Notes: generated from the sequence alone by a model not told the origin. Shown: positions 1 to 11,040, counted from the first letter of the stretch. The stretch is 43,936 bases of DNA from Reticulitermes lucifugus (GCA_026260175.1 JAKCWW010000002.1:2067-46002); one strand, 5' to 3'. Numbers and translations: made by a program.

Positions 1-2014
1 TCTTGACTAGCTGACGACCTGTTAGCTTCTCAAGAAGGACTCTGCTCCATGGAGTTATGGAGTTAGTTATTAATTTTATTTACAACGCGGTGTTTAAAGT
101 AATTCGCCGAGTTTAAATGAAGGGTGTTTGAAATAAAATCGAAGAACCCTTGATAATGCCCCTCTGTCATGGCCCCAGTAAAATATCATACACTTTCTAG
201 CCGTATTTTGCATGTGTTGCAGTTCATGTAAACCATATATGATTGGTCCAGTATAAACATGTTATTAACGAAGAGAGAGGGTTATGCATAAAAATCGCTG
301 GGCGTACAATCAAAGGCTGGCTACTTGATTGAACTATAAGTGACTTGCCTTATTAATAGAAGGATAACTTTTCGATTTATATGCATGATAATTATTTCTT
401 ACTAAACAGATTTCAGTGACCGTCAGTTTCAAAATCCATGTGCTTGCAGCCTGTAATAATAGGCTCAAATAGGGCTCTCCAGCTTTCTTATGGACACACC
501 CGCCGGTCACATTTGATCTGACATTTTATTGCTCAAGATACGGATACAACGATCTAATGTGCGATGATCAGATGTTTGAAATACGGACACAGAACTAAGG
601 ATACGACCCATGATGTTCAGAAAAGGTTTAGGCTATTTCGCTTCAATATATTCTATTGTTGAATACTAAAATTAGGAGAGTAAGTTGAGTTAGCTTCTAA
701 CAAGACAGAGAAAACCCTTACTCTGATTTGAAATAAAACAGAACAGTCTTCGTAATCCGAGTGATCAGGCAACGCGACCCTTCAGAGAGCATAATGAAGC
801 CGTCAAACATTTCGACAACAACGCTTAAAATTCCGCCATTAAATGTTGGCTAGAGATACGGATATTGCTACGATCATGGTGTAATACTATTCTTTTTATT
901 CCTAAGACATATACAACCTATTACACAGAATATTTCACACCTTCTTGTCGTAAACCTTTTCTAAGTTTTGGCCGCTCTTTTCAAAGAACGTAAAAGCGAG
1001 AAGATATTTTGGAGAACCGAAGGACATTCTAGGGGGGTGCACAAACCATAAAGCAAGCCCCATGGGTCCTTCGTATGTCAAGAAGCCTTGGTATAATATT
1101 TCACGTGCTGTCTTTGACTTAAAGAAATTCTCAAGAAACTTTCAAGGTACCATATAATTGAAATTGTAAAAAAAAGTCACAGGCATTTGATTTTAAGTGT
1201 TTAAACTGCGAACAGGATCATAAACGCTTCTAAAAATATGAATTAAATACAGACCAGAAGGTCCACTGTCCCAGGCGACGACATGTCTCATAACGTTCAA
1301 TAACTGGTTTTTAGGTTATAAAGAACTCGGGGGAAATTTTAGAATGGGGTGGGAGTTTTGGAATAAAAATAATCTGCGGACAGCTGGAGTGTTTGGGAGG
1401 AGAAAATGTGTCGAAAGACGTCCTCTCTCTAAAGACTTACGTAGCATCGAACAAATTTAGTCACCCTGAAGAGAGAATCAGCACTTGCTTCCGAAACAAA
1501 CATTTTAATCTGCAAGCCATAAAATTACAGAATTCCTTAATTTTCTTAATGCCCGCATTTAAGGCCTAAAGACATAATTTGCAGAAGTTCGTGTTAATTT
1601 TAAAGCAAATTTAAGTCATGCTGTTTTATAAATAATTTAATGATCCACGTCTGGGAGTACCATAAAGTAAAACAGGATGTTACATAAAACCGGTTTCGAC
1701 AACTTTGTTACCGTGAGTAGGAGGGGAACTCAGGTTTAAATATGCTTCCTCCTTTGTAAACCAGGGCCGGAATCCAGTTTTTCATCATCAGCAGTTGATC
1801 CAGATTCTTTAAATTAACTTTTATCGCCACGTTGTGAGTCACGTACTATAATCAACACAAGCTTTTGTGCGGAAGGTAAAAACATTTATAAAATTTATAT
1901 GAAGAAGCTTTGAGTTTATAAAGTTATAGAATATTTAATATACGTGAATATCTTACAGTTACATTAAAAGTATAATATTCAGGTAATACGAATGATAAGA
2001 AAGTTGTGATCTCG
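1..2014. other. Gene-empty AT-rich sequence, probably intronic
   Basis: No open frame with splice sites, no RNA gene and no clear repeat is visible here. The exon at 7144-7749 is transcribed leftward and ends in a donor, so this stretch probably belongs to its downstream intron or to later parts of that gene outside the window. That is inference from orientation only. Confidence 0.5.
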
Positions 2015-2160
2015 GTCTTCTAGAACATGACGTCGTGTAGTCTGGTAGACAGGTACAAAAATTTTGAAATAAACTCCTGCATCCATCTCTTTTCACGACG
2101 ATGGAGGCAGCATGAACACTGCAAGAGTTTGTACCTATCTACTAGACTACACGCAATTCC
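2015..2160. mobile_element. Short fold-back element, 'TAGTCTGGTAGA' subfamily
   Basis: Arms 2037-2059 and 2128-2150 are inverted copies matching at 21 of 23 positions. The centre is itself roughly palindromic around a 'GATGGAGGCAGC' motif. The outer sequence (CGTGTAGTCTGGTAGA) is shared with the elements at 27003-27100 and 31199-31375, which marks them as one family. The copy is diverged, and the GAAACG box found in relatives has decayed. Non-autonomous; no coding capacity seen. Confidence 0.6.
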
Positions 2161-4205
2161 ACTTCCCAAAATAAAATAATTTTAAAATTCATCGTTCTAT
2201 TCATTTTGGTGTAGCAGTAACGTTTTAGACTTGTAGTCGGAAAAGCGGCCGGTGGCGAACTTTGGCCTCAACACCCTATGTTAACTAAGTTTTACGTAGT
2301 ATGACTTAGTTCCACCTGTAAACCTCTGGAATCAATTAGACCATAATGGGTTTGTTCTATATCATTTAACATCTAAGATAATTTATAAAACATATCATTC
2401 GACCTTAAATTCGACACTATATGGTCGAATATATTGAATGTCAGAAAAAAAAAGAAATCGGAACTGTAAAAACCTCAAATTAATGAGAAATTTGTAAACT
2501 GTTTCCAGTAGCTGAGGAGATACACAAAGACGTATTTCAAGCACTATGCCTATCAATTATAATTTATGTCTGAAAATGAATTAAGCTTATAGCAACTACA
2601 GAAAAAGTGCTGAAATATTGAAAATCGATCTATCTGCATGCATAATACTCCCACAATACAGTGAGTTTTCACAACTGTTTCTATAAACATTTTCAAAACT
2701 TTAGAGACTCTTAACGTAAAGATAATATTTGTGACTTGGTACGGGTACGTCAAAAATAAATCGCACGCAGGCTTAAGTAACTGTGAAATACACAAAGAAA
2801 CAAAACAGTAAGATGATAATGATGACAATAATCAGTAGCATATGTGAAAAGATTATCCTTTCTTATCACGAGGCTACTCTAGATACATTAACAATTCTGT
2901 CCAAGGGTCAGCCAGTTAATGTCTTTGGTTATCAGGAAAGCAAAATAAACACATATAACCATATTTTGTGAACAAAGTTTTGAGTTACTGAGAGTTTGTA
3001 CACGCTTATCTCTGCGGTACACACAGCTGATAAGCAATAAAACAGCAAGTATTAACTTAATATAAAATTATTATTATTTACCAAAAAAAATCTTCTAATT
3101 TAAAATCCACTATTTTAAGGCCATTACGTATTCTTCACGCAGCGTTTATGGCACTGTAGTTAGCTACACGATGAGTGTAAATATAAAACATAGCCACATG
3201 TATAGTTTATATTAATAACACCTTTCATAGCTCGGCATAATGCATTAAATGATAAGATAATTAGTGTGTAATGAATTCCAAAGGAACGTTGATAAAGCGA
3301 GCATGGCTTATTTTAAGGCGCCTTTCCGAAATTCGCATGGGTGTGCTGAGGATAACCACGACAATCATGGCCTGTCTGCGGGCCGTGATTTAAGTCAGGT
3401 ATCCTACGCGCAAAAAAGGCGTGGCAAAGGTTTAAACCTGATGATGATGTGATGATGATGTGATGATGTGATGGTGGTGGTGATAAATATTAACCAACTG
3501 AAATTTAATAACCACTTTAAATTATACTGGGACAGAGGAAGAAAGATTTAAAAAATGCAGGCCAGCTGCTCAGACTTACTTCATTACGATCAGCAGAGGA
3601 AGGAGGCCGATTTTACTGATAGAGCACTGTCACTAAATCATAATCTGTAGGTTACTCAAGGAAGAAAAATTAATGGAAACACAGTAGCGGCCGAAATAAT
3701 TTAGCATATGTGGTAACTGAAGAGGTTTCACCTTCCATAGAAATAATTGCCAGAAGTCTCATTAGCGAACTAAAGAAATAAAAACGGAAACGCGTGTCAG
3801 TATAGAGACCATTGATTTTGGATGAATGTAATACAGCAAAACTTGTCACAATATAACAGTTACAATATTTACAGACAAAAGTAAAAGTTCGCTTAAGTCC
3901 CTGCTGTGTCAAGTGTCTGTCCAGTTTATATGAAAATGAGAGAAAATGATAGAAAGAGTAATGGTAATAATAACAATAAATTACAGACACTACTTAATTG
4001 CTTGTACAGACTTGTTTTCTATGCTTAGTAAAGTATAAGAAAACTGAGTAACAGCTTAAACGCGTGGTTAATGATTTATTGATTGAAAGAAGTAACACAA
4101 CATATGAAGCACTGTAAGACTGCAATTACCGGAATGAAATATTTTTCTCGCTAATCTTAGTCCGCTATTGCAGTCGTTATGGTTCAGCATAATGCGGATT
4201 TCAAT
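2161..4205. other. No gene recognised; includes a GATGATGTGAT microsatellite
   Basis: The only structured part is 3439-3484, an imperfect run of GATGAT/GTGATG units. Short open frames of about 60-106 codons occur, but they lack splice context, codon bias or recognisable motifs. Probably intronic to the minus-strand gene. Confidence 0.5.
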
Positions 4206-4209
4206 AGAC

Positions 4210-4232
4210 GGGGGAGTGGGAGGGGGTAGGGG
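4210..4232 (+). other. G-quadruplex-forming motif
   Basis: Four G runs (5, 3, 5 and 4 G) are separated by loops of 1-3 bases on the plus strand, which satisfies the usual G3+N1-7 rule. Relative to the minus-strand gene this is the template strand. A purine-rich tract follows from about 4360 to 4620. Confidence 0.7.
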
Positions 4233-4345
4233 TTAAAATCATTTTAGTATCAGAAATAACGAAACAAGCACAACGTAATATCATTATATTCGTACATTTC
4301 TCCCCTACATACAAAAATTTTAGGTGAAAAAAATTTATAGCCCTA

Positions 4346-4640
4346 TTACTTGTGGACCTTCGGCATGTGAGGGAGGACTGGGGGGGGTAAGAAGGTTTTA
4401 AGTCGGGGTGAAGGGGCGATGTAAGGAATCGCGCACGAGGAGGAGAGGGGAAGTTTTGGAGGGTCGGTGATGGGTTGAAGAGTGGGGATAGTTATGTAAC
4501 AACGAAGTTGGTGTAGCTGAAGAGAGAGAGGGACAGAGAATTCGCAGAGGGTGGGATGAGAAAAAGGAGGAGGATATAAAGGTGGTATTGCGGTAGGAGA
4601 AGTAGATGGGAAGGGGAAGAATGACCAGAAAGAAATTTCA
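4346..4640 (+). repeat. Purine-rich (G/A) tract
   Basis: The plus strand is almost pure purine over long runs, with GGGGGGGG near 4380 and many GAGAGG and GGGGAAG blocks. An ATG-initiated 125-codon minus-strand open frame (4346-4723) overlaps it. That frame is the expected by-product of a tract lacking T-rich stop codons: it is mostly Pro, Ser, Leu and Phe, with no domain. Confidence 0.6.
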
Positions 4641-4767
4641 GTATGAGAAATAAAATCGATTTGTATAATTAGGATGCAGAAGGGAATGGGTAATGAAAGA
4701 ATCACTAAATATCGAGTACACATGTTCAGAAACCGTTACTTCACTGGAGCGTTACAGTTGAGGCGTT

Positions 4768-4796
4768 GGGGGGAGGGGGGGCGCGGGGGGCGGGGG
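4768..4796 (+). other. Strong G-quadruplex-forming motif
   Basis: Runs of 6, 7, 6 and 5 G are separated by A, CGC and C, so loops are 1-3 bases. This is the strongest quadruplex motif in the window and lies about 540 bases from the one at 4210. No gene start lies next to it; it appears to sit in the intron of the minus-strand gene. Confidence 0.75.
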
Positions 4797-4800
4797 TGTT

Positions 4801-7137
4801 GAATCTACGAAGTCGGTAAGAAATAATGAAAATTCCTCCTCTATTTTCTGTAACTCCTATAATCATGCCAAATGCAATTTTATTAAAGGGTAAAATGTTA
4901 TATGTAATTAGTTTCAACAGAGTTTTGAAAGGAAGAAATTGTTTTTATAGAATTACTACTTTTTTAGACAAATTTATAAAATTCCAAAATGACAAATTCT
5001 TGTAGTGAGCCTGAGAAACATTTATTTCATTTATAGCCTATCAAATGTGACTCTGAATTTACAAACTTTTGGCACAAATGCAGTCTTCATTTTCGGTACA
5101 ACCTCTATTTGGAAAAATAAAAGAACAAATAAATAAATAACTAACTAAATAAATAAATAAATTAAATACCAGTTTTGTTAATAAATAAGACGTTCTCCTT
5201 ATATATGTGCATATGATAATTTCGTTTTAATAAACCTATAAATGCCTATTAACTAGCCTGAAGTTCTGAGATATTACTTCACATGTTTGTTTACCTTATA
5301 TCATAAAAAAAGACAAGTAAAATAGAGAGAAATTTTCATTAGGGAAATATCTCATTCCTAACACAGCAGCTGAATATGTTTAAAACTGTAGCACAGCAAA
5401 GTGTAACGTCTACGATCAAAAATATATCCTTTTGTGACAATTTAATTTGCAGAATATGAAAAATCATTGGTATTGATTTTATAATATTCTTTTCAATTTT
5501 GCTATATGTAAATATATAATCAGGCTTTATAAAGAGGATTTTAGGTAATGTATCAAAGGAAATGAGAAGTCACACTAGTTTATAGGGCCACTTCATGTAA
5601 CCGTTATGCTGTTTATTCAAAACCGTGAAGTGGAAGTGAAATTTGTCAGAACTTGTTTTCAGTAACAAAGACGACTGGTTTCTCAATGCCAGTTGGCACT
5701 TCCTAATTTAGGAATGTTAGGAATGCGTTGCAACCCTATCGATGTTGAATTCCAGCCTGAGTAGATGGAAATGTTGAAGAGGGGGACTAGTCTTAGTGTG
5801 GTCCGCCAACGTGCATATGGTTGTGCCGGTAGATGGAGACGCAGTCGCCGCTAAAACTGCAACAGCTGTCTCGCGCCCGAACAAAACTATTAGAATACAC
5901 TAGTTCACCACCCGGAGCGAGGCTTTCTAATCCAAATATAGCTGGTTGTCAGATAGATGCGAACTAGAATGGAAGTGAATGCAGTTTTTTGTTTTTCGTA
6001 ATAATTAAAAAATATGTCTGATTTTGTGAATATGATAAAAACATGACTAAGAATTAGTATTTGTGTAAATTACGGCGAAATTGTGCTCAATATTTGGATT
6101 AATGTTCTTCTAAAAATTGAATTTTTTTCCCACTGCATTACTAACACGTATAAAATTGCAGTCAGGCCTATATAAACACCATGAAAAATGCCAATAAACA
6201 TGATGTGGAAAGGAACAACGAAATGATTACAAGAAACGGAAGAAAACATAAACATGAAGTATTTACAATAACAAATTAAGGTTTAAAATAACACTTTCTT
6301 CTTTCCATCTAATTCCTTGTGATTAGTTGTCTTAAACACCAGTGAGTATATTGTACGAACTTCCACAATGTCTCTGTTTTTTTTAAATACTAATCAATCG
6401 AAGGATTCTTATAGTTTTAGCATCTGATAATGTTTGTATCGGCAGAAGTTGCGGGTTACAGGCATCAAAGAAGAACACAAACATGTACAGACTCATAATT
6501 CACACTAAAAATATCTGAATCATATACTGTAGAGTGTTTATATGATTCGCTTAGCTAATGACATATTTACAAACAGACGATACGAAACACAGACATTCGA
6601 AACCAGAAAAAAAAAATCGACGACATTGTTTACGTAGGCTAAATAACACACATGCACAAATCATATACAAAGTACTTAGCGTTATAAAGAATTTTAACCA
6701 TTAAATAAGCCCCACTTTTACAGGAAATAATCCCTACATCTGTGACGTCCTGCAACTGACATCTAATACTTCAGAATATGAATCAAAATTATATAAATTT
6801 CGGTAACACATTTTTCGAATAAGTAAGGGCTTAAAACACACTTGCACTGAGCCCCAGACTGATGACTATATGTGTAACCACACTTATGCAAAATATAGAG
6901 AATTGCATGGTAACACAAAGATAAGGAGCTGTTTGCGAGTTCGCTGTTAGGACAACACTCATAACTTGTGTTTAATTCGAGAGCAAATATCATTAGGAGG
7001 CTGTCTGACATGGCAAGTAAATAAACTTAAGAGGCATGTGTAGGCCTACATGTAAGTCGCATGCACAAAGTCGATACTTTATGTGGAGAGGAAGATAAAA
7101 AAACTGCCGGCGCGCGGAAGTGCATTCCTGGCGCGCC
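4801..7137. other. Intron-like sequence downstream of the minus-strand exon
   Basis: AT-rich, no coding signal. It contains a degenerate AAATAAATAA run (about 5118-5165). The somewhat GC-richer patch at 5740-5930 includes CAGTCGCCGC and CTCGCGCCCG stretches that I could not assign. By orientation this is the intron that starts at the donor at 7143. Confidence 0.5.
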
Positions 7138-7146
7138 TCTTACCTG
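7138..7146 (-). other. 5' splice site (donor) of the minus-strand exon
   Basis: Read on the minus strand this is CAG|GTAAGA, an almost ideal metazoan donor. The last exon base is 7144 and the intron starts at 7143. The open frame of the exon runs exactly to a codon boundary here (phase 0) and would continue into a different, non-repetitive composition beyond it. Confidence 0.8.
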
Positions 7147-7749
7147 TAATTCGTTGACTATTTTCTCTGTCATCATCTTAGAGTCTGGAGTTGTTGAACC
7201 GCCTCCACCCCCATTTCCGCCGCCAGCCTGGTTGTTGTTGACACCTGTACTATTTGGGGTGTTGTTGAGACCACCACCGGCGCCTGGGGGAGTGTGCCCC
7301 CCTGTAGCTGTAGACGGAGTGCCGCCTCCACCACCTCCACCTCCACCCCCAGCAGGCGGCTGTCCCAGGTTCAGCCCCGGGGGTATTGACGGCGGTCCCC
7401 TCGCCTGCTGCCAGAAGTCGGGGTTCATCTTGAAGACGGACCGCGCCGACTGCTGCTGCACGTCTGCCGACATGGAGGAGGCGTCGGGTATCGGCGTCGC
7501 TCGGAGGTCTAAAGGCGTCGTGTATGTCGTCGTTATGTCCGTAATGTTGACGCGTGTGTGGTCAAAAAACCGTGTCGAATCACAGAAGTAATTGTTGAAG
7601 GTGGAGCTGCGGTTACTGCCGCTACTGCTGCTACTGACAATGGCGTTGCTCTGTAGAAAATCCACGACAAACCGATCTTGTAGACGTTGGTTGAAGTTAA
7701 TATAGTCGTATTTGGGTTTTGGAGTGATTGGTTGTTTTTCTTTCCAGCA
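7144..7749 (-). CDS. Coding exon of an unidentified Gly/Ser/Thr-rich, probably regulatory protein (partial)
   Basis: Internal or early exon of 606 bases, open for 202 codons in one frame. Numbered from its first codon: Ser run at 39-43; Thr-rich stretch ending in PLDLR at 79-83; Met at 93 and 108; an FKMNPDFWQQARGPP segment near 106-120; ten Gly at 134-143; Asn/Gly-rich linker at about 159-184; and a final helical-looking segment, KMMTEKIVNELQ. The frame opens right after an AG (7750-7751) and closes at a strong donor. Low-complexity linkers of this kind are typical of disordered regions in insect transcription or RNA-binding factors. PLDLR resembles the CtBP-recruiting PxDLS motif, which is inference. 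The first possible in-frame ATG is at 7471-7473 (residue 93). Translation could start there, or in an upstream exon, since the 92 codons before it are also stop-free. I do not recognise the gene. Confidence 0.6.
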
Positions 7750-7775
7750 CTAGTTTGGAAAGCAGCAGTTGGTTT
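7750..7775 (-). other. Candidate 3' splice site for the minus-strand exon
   Basis: On the minus strand the sequence reads CTGCTGCTTTCCAAACTAG, then the exon. The polypyrimidine tract is modest. The in-frame stop that limits the open frame is the TAG formed by the acceptor itself, which fits an exon boundary. An alternative AG lies about 30 bases further upstream (GTCAAG). If the exon is the first coding exon, this may instead be 5' UTR. Confidence 0.4.
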
Positions 7776-8297
7776 CTTGACAGTCAACAGTGGAATAGGG
7801 CAGTAGGATTCTTGTTCAATAGGATATTGGTTGAGAAATGGGAAAGTTGTCGGTCAGTACAAATATCATGTAACTATCGCAGATATTGTAGGTAAAATTT
7901 TCAAAAGTTTTCTGTCTCCAGTATTTCTACCTCTTATATCTTGTATTGGTTTCTGCACTGCCTCGTGTCTGGTTGTTACTTCTTTATTTTGTCTGTTGCC
8001 AGTATTCTTTTCCTGCAATTCTTTTTCCTCTTCAAGGTCATTTACAAGTAATAGCGCCCAATGTTTATCTTAATGTCTTCAGTTGGGATGCAACTTCTTG
8101 ATCAAATTCGTGTTATTTCTTAAGTTTGTTCTTTTTCTTCTAATCTTCGCTGCACTTGTCATCCACTTTCGCAAACGTACACTTCACCTGATGCACATGG
8201 AAGGTGTTAACCGTTTTATTTAACTATAGCCACAGTAATTCCTGCAGGTTGACACCGTTCAGATTGTTCTCATTATTCAATTTATAAACACAATTGC

Positions 8298-8654
8298 TCA
8301 GTATGCAACCTCTTGTGTAAGGTAAAGTATTAATACTTTGTGATGTTTTCCCTCAAATAAATCAGAAAAAGAAAGTAGAACGACAGCGGCCACGGGACAA
8401 CTGGTCTGCTTTGGATGTAAAAAAATCGCTATTATTTCGCCCCTTAATACTTCGTCTTCTTTTAATTCTTTCGTTAAGCGGCGAGCGGTTAGGCAGCTGT
8501 TTGCTATTGGTTGTCGTCCCTCTAGCGGCGTTCCTGAGAACCACAATACCAACAGCAGCGGACACCCCCTCAATACATCAACTTGAGAGGAGGAATTCTC
8601 GGTCAGCCGATCCGGTGTCTTGTAGGTATTGTTGTGTGGTAATTGTTGTGACAC
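8298..8654 (-). other. Possible upstream exon or 5' UTR exon of the minus-strand gene
   Basis: It starts just after an excellent 3' splice site (branch-like TGCTAAC, then a C/T-rich tract and TTCCAG, 8655-8687 on the minus strand). The frame from the acceptor is open to 8298 and begins VSQQLPHNNTYKTPDRLTEN, but it drifts into unremarkable sequence, and no good donor is obvious. It contains a CCAAT box at about 8504. It could be a noncoding 5' exon. An ATG at 8706-8708 would make a 136-codon frame, but that ATG lies in the apparent intron. Confidence 0.25.
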
Positions 8655-9199
8655 CTGGAAGCACAAAGTGGGAAGAGTTAGCATACAGCTAAGAAATGCA
8701 ATCAACATAAGAAGGGTTTCATGTTCTTAAATGGGTCATTCCAACATACTGAAAAAGATATTTCGTAACACCGCTTAGTAAAGAGGAGACTATCATGCTA
8801 AGGAATGCGAAGAAATATAAGCTAGTATTTTTAAAAGAATCTGATTAAATGACACTTAATAAACTATATTAAATTAACGAACAAGTTCAACAAACATTAT
8901 TAAGTTTCAAAACAGAGTCCCATAAACCTTGTTCAATTAGAAAAAAAATCCAAAGTACGTGTTTCAGTGTGGAAATAAATGCCATTGTATCTTATTCCAT
9001 TTTAAAAAAGAAAGAATGACATTTAAATTTCGAATAAAGGTAAATGCACTTTATTAAATTTTCAAACAAAGTTCAAAAGTTCATAAGCAGGCTACAAAAG
9101 ATATCAGATTGCAGCAAGGCACTCGCTATGATCACTCAGTAAGATCCCAAGACACTCGAAATTTCCAAAGTCTTGACGAAAAGGCAAGTCCAAACATAC

Positions 9200-9529
9200 C
9201 TCTTAAAGACGAAAGTCACAAAGTCCACAAAGCACCATTTACGTGTGAGGTGTTCCCGTACAGAACTCAACAGTGTGACTGATGCGACGTCCCAAGGCAA
9301 CAAGCAACTTATAACAAAGTACCGCGGGGACGACACCGGGGCCCGAAGACGCAGGCAATGAGCTCCTTCTGCCAGCAAGGAATGTTTAGGAATAATACTT
9401 CCTAAATCAGAAGGCCGAGACGACGACGGCGACGGTGACGACGAACGTCTAGAGAAACGAGGACGACGCGACGACGACGCCCCCCTTTAGAAAACGACGC
9501 CCGACGTCTCCGCGAGCGTCACACAAACT
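9200..9529 (-). other. Candidate first (5' UTR) exon of the minus-strand gene
   Basis: Bounded at its 5' end by the Inr/DPE-like promoter (+1 near 9529) and at its 3' end by AAGAG|GTATGT, a good donor whose last exon base is 9200. It is CpG-rich with CGT/CGA triplet runs and contains no convincing coding frame. It lies 1.5 kb upstream of the coding exon on the same strand, a usual arrangement for insect regulatory genes with noncoding first exons. The link to that exon is inference. Confidence 0.3.
9415..9482 (-). repeat. CGA/CGT trinucleotide-rich tract in the presumed 5' UTR
   Basis: Imperfect runs of GAC/CGA triplets on the plus strand (CGTCGT on the transcribed strand) occupy most of this segment. 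They lie 3' of the putative start site, within the candidate noncoding first exon. The tract is interrupted, so it is probably stable rather than a hypervariable microsatellite. Confidence 0.55.
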
Positions 9530-9531
9530 GA
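9497..9531 (-). promoter_or_regulatory. Inr plus DPE-like core promoter
   Basis: On the minus strand, TCAGTT (9531-9526) matches the insect initiator with +1 at 9529. GGGCGT occupies +28 to +33, matching the DPE consensus RGWYVT at five of six positions and at the correct spacing. No TATA box is seen at -30. It lies within the CpG-rich block and points toward the coding exon at 7144-7749. Confidence 0.35.
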
Positions 9532-10230
9532 CGAAGCAAAAGGAAACTCGCGTTCTCATTCCTTTTCTCTCCTCTTCCTCCTGACGTAGCAGAAGGAAGA
9601 GAAGGGCAGAAGGAAAAGGCACTGGGAGTCCTCGAGAGAGAGAAAATATTTTCCTCTTTCTCTCTCTTAGACGCTGCGCGGTGCAACCCCTATTCTCAAA
9701 TCTTTTCTCTTTTCATCCTGCCCCTTTCCCTTCCTAGATATATTTTCCTTACTTGCACTTGCTTGTGCGCAGACGTTTGCGATGCGTCGGCAAGACTTGG
9801 CTGCTACGGCGGCGTCGTTTTCTCCACGACGCTTGCACCCTTCCACGCTCCAACCCCCTCCTTCTCTCATCCCTCCAACACCCCTCCATATGCCACCCCT
9901 CTTTACCTTCCTTCCCTAGAGGGATAAAAAACCCTCACTTGCCTTGCTTTCATCTATAGTAGAGAATATTTTTTAACCCCTCCTCCCCCTTTGGTTGCCG
10001 AGATGTAGTCGAGGTAAGGGTGAAAGTGGGGGGACTAAAAGAAGAGGGGAATATCGTGTGAAGGGAAAGACCACTGCCGCTTGGGGAGAGGGAGTGGAGG
10101 AGTACGGCATCTGGGGTTAGGGAGACGCCGACCCGTGGCCACGACGACGATGACCAGAGGGAGCTCAAGAAAAAGGAGAACGAAGCTAAGGTGGAGCGTT
10201 CTACATGTGAACAGCCATTTCATTCATAAG

Positions 10231-10554
10231 CCAATCGCAGAGAAAACTGCTTAAAATACACTGTAGCTACTACAGCTAGCATACGCTTACGTAAATATGC
10301 GTGTATGTACTGATGTGGCACGCACGATTGTGTATGTGCATGTACGCGATATGTACATGGCGTATATGTGTATGTTAAGTCCGAAAGTATGCAAATTAAA
10401 TTGCAAAACTGTGTTTAACAAAGTACCGATACGTACTGTAGTACTTCACTCTATCCGTCAACTGCCACTTCAAATTTAAATATTCACAGAGCATAAACGC
10501 TATTTTAGTGAGACGAACAATGATGTGTCCCAATTAAATCATAAAATTACGCAT
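10231..10554. repeat. TG/TA-rich low-complexity segment
   Basis: 10295-10378 is a degenerate mix of TGTATG and TGTACG units. No gene or structured RNA is visible in the remainder. Confidence 0.5.
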
Positions 10555-10690
10555 TTTCCTGAAGATAGCGGTATAGCTTAAATGATAGTGGTTCGATTCC
10601 TGTCAAGGGCAATAGGGGTTTCTCTTCTCCAAAGCGTCCAGACTGATTCTGGGTCTTCACCAGCCTTCTATTAAATTCATGCCAAACTTA
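10555..10690 (+). mobile_element. SINE fragment, tRNA-derived head
   Basis: Contains GGTTCGATTCC, a perfect Pol III B box, followed by 'CTTCTCCAAAGCGTCCAGACTG', a stretch also found in the SINE at 26425-26665. The A box upstream is degraded and the 3' tail is missing. A functional tRNA is excluded because no cloverleaf forms around the B box. Confidence 0.55.
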
Positions 10691-11040
10691 AGAATGAGTG
10701 GAGTTACACCCCCATTTCCCCCATATATTTCATCGCATGCGCAGGTATACATTTACCTTTTCTTTACCCCAAGATTACAATCAAGTGTACTCACTCGTAC
10801 AAGAAGCGGATTATACAGCCGTTTTCTTTGTGTAATTCTTATCGTCCTTAGTCAATCGTCATTCCGCCTCATTCGACTCTACGCAGATTAACAGCACCCT
10901 TGAACACTGTGCTTAGTATTCGCACAATTGTCGGAACAGGTAGCATTCAGATTCATGTCTTTTTAATGGAATGGAACATGTTGTCTGCGATTAATGACAT
11001 GAATGCTTATGTCTAAATACCATTATGTTCAGGTATGAAG

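Larger units (their letters stand above)
9280..10230. promoter_or_regulatory. CpG-rich, GC-rich block: probable promoter region
   Basis: This stretch departs sharply from the AT-rich surroundings. CpG is frequent (clusters at 9410-9540, 9760-9840 and 10100-10160), with purine/pyrimidine tracts such as GAGAGAGAG near 9635-9665. GAGA-type tracts and CpG-dense sequence are common at insect promoters. Open frames on both strands are by-products of composition. It could serve the minus-strand gene; a divergent transcript cannot be excluded. Confidence 0.45.

Noticed and set aside
4346..4723. Minus-strand 125-codon frame starting with a real ATG
   Set aside because: It lies on a purine/pyrimidine tract where stops are depleted by composition. 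The sequence is low-complexity Pro/Ser/Leu with no motif or splice sites.
7061..7591. Plus-strand 176-codon Pro-rich open frame
   Set aside because: It is the complement of the GGN-coded Gly run and linkers of the minus-strand exon. The minus-strand frame has the splice donor and typical disordered-protein composition.
8298..8708. 136-codon frame with a signal-peptide-like start (MLIAFLSCMLTLPTLC)
   Set aside because: The hydrophobic start is the branch point and polypyrimidine tract of a strong acceptor, so the ATG is probably intronic. Only the part after 8654 is kept as a possible exon.
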